Shown one piece after another: positions 1-5,071 of a DNA stretch of 5,071 nucleotides. Position 1 is the stretch's first letter; the number at the start of each line of letters is the position of its first letter. Both the position numbers and the translations under genes were made by a program. The stretch is from Lachnospiraceae bacterium. GTDB taxonomy: Bacteria > Bacillota_A > Clostridia > Lachnospirales > Lachnospiraceae. Under the pieces are notes generated by a model that was given only the letters and a program-made list of their open reading frames with translations, did not search any database and was not told the DNA's origin. Location of the stretch: the NCBI GenBank assembly GCA_028694115.1, contig JAQUUB010000207.1, forward strand, positions 1-5,071, given 5' to 3'.

Positions 1-67
1 CCTCGGCTATGCGCCCCGGGCCTGCTCTTGTGTGAGATATTCCCGCCAGTTCTGGGAGTGTCATCAT
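1..67 (-). CDS. 5' end of a divergent gene, product unknown (partial)
   Basis: A minus-strand reading frame is open from the window edge and has tandem ATG codons at 67-65 and 64-62; it begins MMTLPELAGIS. An AAGGA (80-76) lies 8 nt upstream of the first ATG. A consensus minus-strand promoter lies about 100 nt upstream (176-204). Only 22 codons are visible, so no family can be named. The frame stays open upstream, and two earlier in-frame ATGs exist: 112-110, with no clear ribosome site, and 151-149, with AGGA at 163-160 only 8 nt away. The 67 start is preferred because the longer versions would translate through the operator repeats. The visible stretch is GC-rich, unlike the plus-strand operon. 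The plus strand here is also open in two frames (stops near 109 and 153), but those products are rich in Cys, Ser and Leu and look like antisense readings. Confidence 0.45.
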   Translation of the reverse strand, partial: MMTLPELAGISHTRAGPGRIAE

Positions 68-93
68 CGCTCGCTTCCTTATCAGAAGGTCTT

Positions 94-103
94 GGCGAAT
101 GTC
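94..103. promoter_or_regulatory. half-site of the operator repeat
   Basis: GGCGAATGTC repeats the right half plus TGTC found in repeats 1 and 2; GCGAATGTC is identical at 95-103, 153-161 and 194-202. No TTCGC arm exists at the proper distance on its left, so this is a single half-site or a decayed operator. It lies in the leader of the divergent transcript, upstream of that gene's preferred start. Confidence 0.45.
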
Positions 104-141
104 TGTTAACATATGGTACCGCTCATTCAATTGTATTACTG

Positions 142-157
142 TTCGCTTCATAGCGAA
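142..157. promoter_or_regulatory. operator-like inverted repeat 1, TTCGC-N6-GCGAA
   Basis: TTCGCTTCATAGCGAA has 6-bp perfect arms around a 4-base centre and is followed by TGTC, as in repeat 2. It lies at about +12 to +27 relative to the predicted minus-strand start, so a bound protein could act as a roadblock. In the RNA it would form a small hairpin. The same offset from a weak minus-strand AGGACA/AGTAAT pair (163-158 and 140-135) mimics the repeat 2 arrangement, but that promoter is doubtful. Confidence 0.75.
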
Positions 158-175
158 TGTCCTATTGTGATACCC

Positions 176-204
176 ATTATAATTCGCCTCACAGCGAATG
201 TCAA
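176..204 (-). promoter_or_regulatory. consensus sigma-A promoter for the divergent gene
   Basis: On the minus strand, TTGACA (204-199) and TATAAT (181-176) are separated by exactly 17 bp. Both hexamers match the consensus perfectly. The spacer (198-182) is almost entirely the inverted repeat at 183-198, so a protein bound there would block RNA polymerase. The expected transcription start is near 169, giving a leader of about 100 nt to the ATG at 67, or about 18 nt if the ATG at 151 is used. Confidence 0.8.
183..198. promoter_or_regulatory. operator-like inverted repeat 2, inside the minus promoter spacer
   Basis: TTCGCCTCACAGCGAA has 5-bp perfect arms with a 6-base centre. It fills 16 of the 17 spacer bases between the -35 and -10 of the divergent promoter, which is the classic position for steric repression. 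Its centre is 41 bp from repeat 1 (about four helical turns) and 29 bp from repeat 3. The XRE protein encoded at 316-867 is the obvious candidate ligand; that pairing is inferred. Confidence 0.8.
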
Positions 205-211
205 TATTATT

Positions 212-227
212 TTCGCCTCTAGGCGAA
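212..227. promoter_or_regulatory. operator-like inverted repeat 3, upstream of the XRE promoter
   Basis: TTCGCCTCTAGGCGAA has 7-bp perfect arms around a 2-base centre, the most symmetric copy. It ends 8 bp before the -35 of the plus promoter, so it is well placed for autoregulation. It lacks the GTC that follows the other copies. The T-rich run after it resembles a terminator tail, but the short stem inside a promoter region makes an operator the better reading. Confidence 0.75.
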
Positions 228-235
228 TATTTTTA

Positions 236-264
236 TTTACTGTATCTCATTTATCAGATATAAT
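236..264 (+). promoter_or_regulatory. promoter of the XRE-DUF262 operon
   Basis: A perfect -10 TATAAT lies at 259-264. TTTACT at 236-241 (4 of 6 against TTGACA) sits 17 bp upstream. Transcription should start near 271, about 45 nt before the ATG at 316. The weak -35, with an operator centred at 219.5 (about -51 from the start), leaves room for either repression or activation by the bound regulator. Confidence 0.7.
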
Positions 265-303
265 AAGTCCTATAAGGTTTCATTTTTATTTGAATTCCAG
301 TAA

Positions 304-309
304 AGGAGG
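304..309 (+). promoter_or_regulatory. ribosome binding site of the XRE gene
   Basis: A full AGGAGG lies 6 nt before the ATG at 316. It fixes the start and predicts efficient translation. Confidence 0.9.
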
Positions 310-315
310 CAGATT

Positions 316-867
316 ATGACCATTGGTAAAAAAATAAAATTTGTAAGAAAACTCAGAAAAATGACCCAGCAGGAGCTAGGAGTTGCTGTTGGTTTAGAAG
401 AAAAAGGAGCTGCAAATCGTATTGCACAATATGAATGCGATTACAGAGTTCCTCAAAAAGACATGCTTATAGATATGGCAAAGGCTATGAATATCAATCC
501 CCTGAACTTTGTCAGCGAAGTTCCAGGAAGTGCAGAAGATATTATGCAGACTTTCTTCTGGCTGGACGAAGATAACCGTGGGGCAATCAATCTTTTTTCT
601 CTTATCCGTAGTAATAAAAAAGAAAAAGTCACCACAAAGGCTGTAGCCCAATATGATGACAATGATGATTACTGGCCAAATGAACCGCCAGTTGGTATGT
701 GGTTTAATTATGGATTGGTTGATGAATTCATGAGGGAATGGATGATTCGAAAGCAGGAGCTTACAAATAAAGAGATAACAGAAAATGAGTATTTGGAATG
801 GAAATTGAATTGGCCGGATACTTGTGATGATTGTGGAAAAAGTAAAACAGAAAAGAAATGGAGATAA
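316..867 (+). CDS. XRE-family helix-turn-helix transcriptional regulator
   Basis: This 183-residue cytoplasmic DNA-binding protein is the probable regulator of the operon and of the divergent gene. Residues ~4-66 form an HTH_3/Cro-CI-type domain: an initial helix (GKKIKFVRKLRK), then MTQQELG (16-22) as the first helix of the motif. The recognition segment includes NRIAQYE (34-40), followed by the usual R-x-P at 44-46 and an ALDVNP-like AMNINPLNF (57-65). The C-terminal part (~70-183) is not a peptidase and has no signal peptide or membrane segment. It is acidic and aromatic, with DDNDDYWPNEPP near 114-125, a WxxxxxxLTNKEITENEYLEW helix region (142-162), and a Cys-Asp-Asp-Cys pair (170-173) close to the end. 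Similar HTH regulators with a Glu/Trp-rich tail are common in Clostridia mobile elements (from memory). GC content is intermediate between the upstream flank and the DUF262 genes. It ends 55 bp before the next gene, with no terminator between. Confidence 0.85.
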   Translation: MTIGKKIKFVRKLRKMTQQELGVAVGLEEKGAANRIAQYECDYRVPQKDMLIDMAKAMNINPLNFVSEVPGSAEDIMQTFFWLDEDNRGAINLFSLIRSNKKEKVTTKAVAQYDDNDDYWPNEPPVGMWFNYGLVDEFMREWMIRKQELTNKEITENEYLEWKLNWPDTCDDCGKSKTEKKWR

Positions 868-907
868 CAAATTACTCCTCTAAACACAACTATAAAACTA
901 GATTAAG

Positions 908-913
908 AAAGGA
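908..913 (+). promoter_or_regulatory. ribosome binding site of the first DUF262 gene
   Basis: AAAGGA lies 9 nt before the ATG at 923. In the 55-bp gap after the XRE gene there is also a TATAAA (891-896), but no acceptable -35 at 16-18 bp. The gene is therefore most likely read from the upstream promoter. Confidence 0.7.
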
Positions 914-922
914 TTATTTATT

Positions 923-2680
923 ATGGCTACAGTCGAATTGAAGTCAATAAACGAACTTTTTGACAAAAGATTTTTAGTACCATCATATCAAAGAGGCTTT
1001 AGATGGTCAGATACACAAGTAAAAGAATTATTAGAGGATTTATATGATTATGCTGTAAGTACAAAAATTAATTCTGATTATTACTGTTTGCAACCAATAG
1101 TTGTTAAAGAAAATGACGGTTTTTGGGAGTTGGTAGACGGGCAACAAAGACTAACTGCTCTATGGCTAATTTCTGCTCTTTATTATTGTACAAACAAGGA
1201 TGATGTAATCAACTTACAACATTCTCATTATGATCTATTTTATCAAGAGAAAGATGACTTCACCACTTTATTTGATAAAATAAGTGAGTTTATCAAAAGT
1301 AGTTCATTGAAAAATTTACGAGATTCATTTATAACTTATAAAACTTTAAGTATTGACTCCTTATATTTGATTAATTGTATGGAATTTATATCGGAATTCA
1401 CAAGAAATAATCAAACTGCCAAAGGTGTTTTGGCTAAAATATTTGATATTATAGAAAATATCAAAATTATTTGGTATGTTCTTGATGACAAAGAAGATGC
1501 CATTCAAACTTTTACTAATATTAATGCAAATAAAATTGAGCTAACCAATGCAGAACTTATTAAAGCCAGTTTATTATATGCTGTTAATGATGATAATCTC
1601 AAACAAAATATGGCTTTGCAATGGGAAGATATTGAAAAGGGCTTAAATAATAATTCTTTTTGGAATTTTATTGCTAATGAAAGGCATAAAAAATACACTA
1701 CTAGAATTGATTATCTCTTTGAAATCTTATGTGCGAGAAGAGAACACACAATAAACGACAGCGATCGATACAGTGTCTTTCGTATTCTTAACACCTTACT
1801 TTCGCAAGGCAAATCAATGGCATGTGAACTATGGCGTGATATTCAAGAAATCTACGAGACTCTAAATGATTGGTATTTAGATTATTTCTATTATCATACA
1901 ATCGGTATGCTTGTAATTTTAAAGGATAAAGATATTGATACCATAAAAAATCTTTACAACTTATATGTAATTAATGATAAGGAAAAGTTTAAGGTGAAAT
2001 TACTAACTCAAATTAGAAACATATATTTTTCTCCTTCTGTAAATACCCCTTTTGAATTATTCGATATTGATAATATTAAAAACGACTTAGAAAGCATAAC
2101 TATATCCAGAAAATATGATGTTCGAAATGTACTATTCTTATACAATATATCCATGTTAATAAATGCCAACAATACCTATGAACGCTTTCCATTTGATTTG
2201 TATAAAAATGAAACCTGGGATATTGAACATATAAACCCTCAAACACCAAAAGATTCATCACTGGACGAAAAGAAAGCATGGCTATTGAGCTACAAAAATA
2301 TTATAATCGATAAAACTTTATTACAGAAAATGGATGAATGCATACTTAATAACCTAATTAATTTTGATTCATTATCAAATGAAATTACTTCCACATTAGA
2401 TATTGCAGATAATAATTCTATTAGCAATTTAGTTTTACTAGATGCAGCAACAAATCGTGGTTATAAAAACTCTTGCTTTTTAGATAAGCGAAGAAAAATT
2501 ATAGATGTTGAAAGGAATAAAACAAATGATGAAAAATATATTCTTATTGGAACTAAATGGGTATTCCTAAAAGGTTATGAAAATTCTACTCAATTAATTG
2601 TATGGGGTGGAAGCGATATGCAAGATTACACTGATGACATAACACATAATATTTACAACATGTTAAAGGAGGCTAAATAA
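923..2680 (+). CDS. DUF262/DUF1524 (GmrSD-like) putative restriction nuclease
   Basis: This 585-residue protein has a fused GmrS/GmrD layout. The N-terminal DUF262 domain (~5-220) shows VPSYQRGFRW at 19-28, the hallmark DGQQR at 72-76 followed by LTALWL, and FTNINANKIELTNAELIK at 197-214, which matches the family's F-x-x-I-N segment. A helical middle contains WYLDYFYYHTIG (317-328), reminiscent of the family's W...YH.IG element. The C-terminal DUF1524 domain carries DIEHINPQ (433-440), with His436 as the likely catalytic residue. About 65 residues later, NLVLL (502-506), Asn511, Tyr514, Asn516, Phe519 and KRR (522-524) match the NLxLL...N...F..KR block of the His-Me-finger fold. In known members (GmrSD, SspE, BrxU) DUF262 hydrolyses nucleotide and DUF1524 cuts DNA, often in response to modified DNA. 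The trigger here cannot be told from sequence. Both core motifs look intact, so the gene appears functional. Codons are strongly AT-rich. Confidence 0.9.
   Translation: MATVELKSINELFDKRFLVPSYQRGFRWSDTQVKELLEDLYDYAVSTKINSDYYCLQPIVVKENDGFWELVDGQQRLTALWLISALYYCTNKDDVINLQHSHYDLFYQEKDDFTTLFDKISEFIKSSSLKNLRDSFITYKTLSIDSLYLINCMEFISEFTRNNQTAKGVLAKIFDIIENIKIIWYVLDDKEDAIQTFTNINANKIELTNAELIKASLLYAVNDDNLKQNMALQWEDIEKGLNNNSFWNFIANERHKKYTTRIDYLFEILCARREHTINDSDRYSVFRILNTLLSQGKSMACELWRDIQEIYETLNDWYLDYFYYHTIGMLVILKDKDIDTIKNLYNLYVINDKEKFKVKLLTQIRNIYFSPSVNTPFELFDIDNIKNDLESITISRKYDVRNVLFLYNISMLINANNTYERFPFDLYKNETWDIEHINPQTPKDSSLDEKKAWLLSYKNIIIDKTLLQKMDECILNNLINFDSLSNEITSTLDIADNNSISNLVLLDAATNRGYKNSCFLDKRRKIIDVERNKTNDEKYILIGTKWVFLKGYENSTQLIVWGGSDMQDYTDDITHNIYNMLKEAK
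2666..2672 (+). promoter_or_regulatory. ribosome binding site and coupled TAATG junction
   Basis: AAGGAGG lies inside the last codons of the first DUF262 gene, 7 nt before the ATG at 2680. That ATG shares its A with the preceding TAA stop (TAATG). The site is strong and the arrangement implies translational coupling, so the two proteins are probably needed in linked amounts. Confidence 0.85.
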
Positions 2681-4971
2681 TGAACAATGACGACCGCTCC
2701 AATAAAACATTTTGGCAATTAGTGAAAGAACGAAATATAATAATACCATCCTTACAACGAGATTATGCTCAAGGCCGAATAAACAATGCAATCGAGCAAA
2801 TCCGAACAGGACTGATTGACTCCATATATGATTCACTTACCAATAACACCCCCCTTGTTTTAAACTTTATATATGGAGAGCGAAATGATGATGAATTTAT
2901 ACCAATTGATGGTCAACAACGTCTGACCACTTTATTTCTATTGCACTGGTATATTTTTTCTCGAGCAAAAAGCAATGAAGAGCTAACCACTCTTAAACGA
3001 TTCTCGTACAAAACACGAGATACTTCAAAACGTTTTTGTGAGAAGTTATGCGACTCAATTATTAACTTCGAATCTAAAATAACTATTTCGAATCAAATAA
3101 TTAACAATCCATGGTTTACAGGAAATTTTTCTTATGATCCAACAATTAACTCCATGTTAGTTGTTATTGATTGCATACATTCAAAATTTTCAGGTCTTGC
3201 AGATTATAGCAACATAAATAGTCTATTAATATCCGAAAATTGTCCAATTTCATTTTTATGGCTTCCTATGGACGATTTTCAGAAAACAGATGATCTTTAT
3301 ATAAAAATGAACGCACGAGGCAAATTGCTAACCGATTTCGAAATTTTCAAAGCTAAATTACAGGGTTCTTCTATATTGAAGGATATCCTTGGCACATCTT
3401 CTGATGAAAAACAACAGATTCTGTATATTAGCAAATTTAACAACTTATACTCAGAATTTTTTTATCAGTTATTTGGTGATAGATTTGATTATGCACTAAT
3501 GAATTTCATCAAAGAAATAATTAAAAACGATTATTTTTGTTACGTCAGTATGTGTGGTGTTCCTCAAAAGGATTATAGAGACGATTACAAAAAGATATCT
3601 GATATGAATGGTAGTGTTTTTTATCGTTTCATAGAGAAAGATGGATTTAATTACAAGCAATTAGATTCAACATCAGTAAAAAATATTATCATTTCTAGCA
3701 TACACAAAATGAGTCGTTTACTTGAAATCTTTAGCGCAAAAAAAGATATTCATATTGAACTTAATATTAGTAAATCATATTACAACGAAAATGATCTTAT
3801 AAAAAATATTATACAATCTAATTTAGAAAGAAATGTAATTCGCTTTGCTGTATATGAATTTCTTAATAAATTTGATTTTCCACATAATGAAATTGAAACT
3901 CAAGCATATAGTATGTGGATGCGTTTTATATATAATATAATGACAAACTCTGATCTTGGGGGACGTTCTGAAGACACGTGCGAGGCAATAGTTTTTTTTA
4001 AAACCATTATTGAATCAATTCCAGTATATACAGAAAAGGCTGTTTTAGATGCTATTATTTCGCCTAACGGAATTAAGGTTCCCGCTGCTTTAAGATATCA
4101 GTATGATGAAGAAATAGTCAAAGCAAAACTTATCGATTTTAATTCAGAATGGAGAGAATACATCTTAAACGCAGAACACTATTTTGTTGATGGACAAATT
4201 GGGTATTTATTACTATTTTGTATTGTTGATAAGCATTATAACTTAGACAAGTTTAAATTTTATTTATCAACAAGTTGTAAGTTTTTTGATTCCAAGAAGA
4301 ATATTATAGATACATGTAATAACACTTTGTTTAAACAAGCATTATTATGCATGAAAGATTGTACAAATAATTCTACTTCATTTTTAGAGAAACAATCAAA
4401 TTCAAACACAACCTGGGGATTTTATGGAAGCAACTATAGTGACTTACTTTCTAATAAAGCTATACTAGAAAAAAAGATGATTATTAAAAATCTTTTTGAT
4501 TCTATAGATCTAAAAATTGATACTAATGTAGCACTAGAACAGCTGATAAAAAATGTAGATTTGAAAGATTTTAGTGGTAATGACTTATGGAAAATAATTT
4601 TTATACAAAACACTCTTTTTAATATTCCTATTGGTTCATATTTTTTTAAAAATTGTATCCACCTAGCAGATTCAAATAAAAGTGTGCTATTATTAGCTGG
4701 AACCACAGCACGAGCATATAGTATGGAACCACATACTTATTTATTATTTGAAAAACTAAAAAAATTATCTATTAGCAATTTATATTTAAAATGTTCAACT
4801 ACTTCTCAATTACTTGATAGCGAATCATTTCCGTTAAGATATATCGAATATAAAAACATACAAATAGGATATATGTGTGATAATTCATTAACGCCTTATG
4901 TTATTAAAGAAAACAATACTATTACAAAATATGCATTGGCAGACATTCTAACTAAAGTTACGGCCTATTAA
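2680..4971 (+). CDS. large DUF262 protein, no recognisable nuclease domain
   Basis: This 763-residue protein starts with a DUF262 domain (~8-230). Visible motifs are IPSLQRDYAQGR at 22-33, IDGQQRLTTLFLLHWY at 76-91 (intact DGQQR at 77-81), and LYIKMNARGKLLTDFEIFKAKL at 206-227, the N-x-R-G-K-x-L-T block of this subfamily. The remaining ~530 residues are mostly predicted-helical and Asn/Ile/Lys-rich. They contain AEHYFVDGQIGYLLLF at 498-513, which resembles a motif I recall from other long DUF262 proteins. No EHIxPQ plus NLxLL pair is present, so a DUF1524 nuclease appears to be absent. No signal peptide or membrane span is evident. It differs clearly from protein 1 outside the shared core, so this is not a recent tandem duplication. 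It most likely works with protein 1 as an NTPase, sensor or regulatory subunit; that role is inferred from the coupled operon. Its stop is followed by 41 bases and then a terminator. Confidence 0.85.
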   Translation: MNNDDRSNKTFWQLVKERNIIIPSLQRDYAQGRINNAIEQIRTGLIDSIYDSLTNNTPLVLNFIYGERNDDEFIPIDGQQRLTTLFLLHWYIFSRAKSNEELTTLKRFSYKTRDTSKRFCEKLCDSIINFESKITISNQIINNPWFTGNFSYDPTINSMLVVIDCIHSKFSGLADYSNINSLLISENCPISFLWLPMDDFQKTDDLYIKMNARGKLLTDFEIFKAKLQGSSILKDILGTSSDEKQQILYISKFNNLYSEFFYQLFGDRFDYALMNFIKEIIKNDYFCYVSMCGVPQKDYRDDYKKISDMNGSVFYRFIEKDGFNYKQLDSTSVKNIIISSIHKMSRLLEIFSAKKDIHIELNISKSYYNENDLIKNIIQSNLERNVIRFAVYEFLNKFDFPHNEIETQAYSMWMRFIYNIMTNSDLGGRSEDTCEAIVFFKTIIESIPVYTEKAVLDAIISPNGIKVPAALRYQYDEEIVKAKLIDFNSEWREYILNAEHYFVDGQIGYLLLFCIVDKHYNLDKFKFYLSTSCKFFDSKKNIIDTCNNTLFKQALLCMKDCTNNSTSFLEKQSNSNTTWGFYGSNYSDLLSNKAILEKKMIIKNLFDSIDLKIDTNVALEQLIKNVDLKDFSGNDLWKIIFIQNTLFNIPIGSYFFKNCIHLADSNKSVLLLAGTTARAYSMEPHTYLLFEKLKKLSISNLYLKCSTTSQLLDSESFPLRYIEYKNIQIGYMCDNSLTPYVIKENNTITKYALADILTKVTAY

Positions 4972-4982
4972 ATTACCAATTC

Positions 4983-5001
4983 AGGTATCAAAAAGGTATC
5001 A
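4983..5001 (+). repeat. short direct repeat AGGTATCA x2
   Basis: AGGTATCA occurs at 4983-4990 and 4994-5001, a period of 11 bp (about one helical turn), between the operon's last stop codon and the terminator. It could be chance, a small binding site, or part of a recombination site; nothing decides between these. Confidence 0.4.
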
Positions 5002-5012
5002 CACTCCACAGA

Positions 5013-5054
5013 AAAGCCCCAAGAACCGCGTAAATACGCCATTCTTGGGGCTTT
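5013..5054. terminator. composite intrinsic terminator, probably bidirectional
   Basis: AAAGCCCCAAGAA (5013-5025) pairs perfectly over 13 bp with TTCTTGGGGCTTT (5042-5054). The 16-base loop holds a second short inverted repeat, GCGTA (5028-5032) with TACGC (5035-5039). The plus-strand tail is CTTTGTTCTCT; on the minus strand the stem ends in CTTTTC. It can therefore end the DUF262 operon and perhaps a convergent transcript from beyond the window. Confidence 0.85.
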
Positions 5055-5071
5055 GTTCTCTACTCAAACTC

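Noticed and set aside
76..90. Hairpin CCTT/AAGG masking the ribosome site of the divergent gene
   Set aside because: Only 4 bp of stem; too weak to support a riboregulator.
94..227. CRISPR-like array from the repeated TTCGC...GCGAATGTC units
   Set aside because: The units are only ~16-20 bp, the gaps are unequal (about 21 and 9 bp), and they sit on promoter elements as operators do.
142..227. LexA/SOS boxes
   Set aside because: Firmicute LexA sites have GAAC-N4-GTTC symmetry; these repeats have TTCGC-N6-GCGAA.
212..235. Intrinsic terminator formed by repeat 3 and the following T-rich run
   Set aside because: The stem is short with a 2-4 base loop, the T run is interrupted, and the position next to a -35 with two sister repeats favours an operator.
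113..319. 68-residue plus-strand open frame ending in an ATGA overlap with the XRE start
   Set aside because: It has no ribosome site, reads straight through the operators and the XRE promoter, and its sequence is largely translated repeats.
394..870. Minus-strand open frames under the XRE gene (also 453-662)
   Set aside because: They are antisense to a well-supported HTH gene, lack promoters and ribosome sites, and have compositions typical of antisense readings.
1504..1698. Minus-strand open frame inside the first DUF262 gene
   Set aside because: It is antisense to conserved DUF262 motifs and has no initiation signals.
4434..4706. Minus-strand open frame inside the second DUF262 gene
   Set aside because: It is a chance open frame opposite AT-rich coding sequence, with no supporting signals.

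Overview
The window is AT-rich over most of its length, with strong AGGAGG-type ribosome binding sites, a short-spaced operon and a U-rich intrinsic terminator. This fits a low-GC Gram-positive, most likely a gut-type Clostridia member (Lachnospiraceae/Oscillospiraceae); that placement is an inference from style. The first ~60 bases are much richer in GC (38 of 60 by count) than the long genes, so the AT-rich cargo may have been acquired by a higher-GC host or element.

Layout. Positions 1-67, minus strand, hold the probable 5' end of a divergent gene that runs off the window. Positions 68-315 are a dense regulatory region. It has three inverted repeats of the form TTCGC-N6-GCGAA, a fourth half-site, a consensus minus-strand promoter (TTGACA-17-TATAAT) whose spacer is filled by one of the repeats, and a plus-strand promoter with the third repeat just upstream of its -35. 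Then follow, all on plus: an XRE-family helix-turn-helix regulator (316-867), a DUF262+DUF1524 (GmrSD-type) protein (923-2680), and a second, larger DUF262 protein without a recognisable nuclease motif (2680-4971). The two DUF262 genes overlap by one base (TAATG) and are very likely translationally coupled. A composite intrinsic terminator closes the operon at 5013-5054.

Interpretation. DUF262 carries a DGQQR motif linked to nucleotide hydrolysis, and DUF1524 is an HNH/His-Me-finger nuclease; together they form modification-dependent or phage-targeting restriction systems (GmrSD, SspE, BrxU). The two-gene cassette is therefore best read as a candidate anti-phage defence module: protein 1 is the likely nuclease and protein 2 a partner, sensor or regulator of unknown mechanism. 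The XRE protein probably binds the TTCGC-N6-GCGAA operators, which would repress the divergent gene and tune its own operon. The pairing with the divergent gene and the function of the 763-aa protein are the least explained parts.
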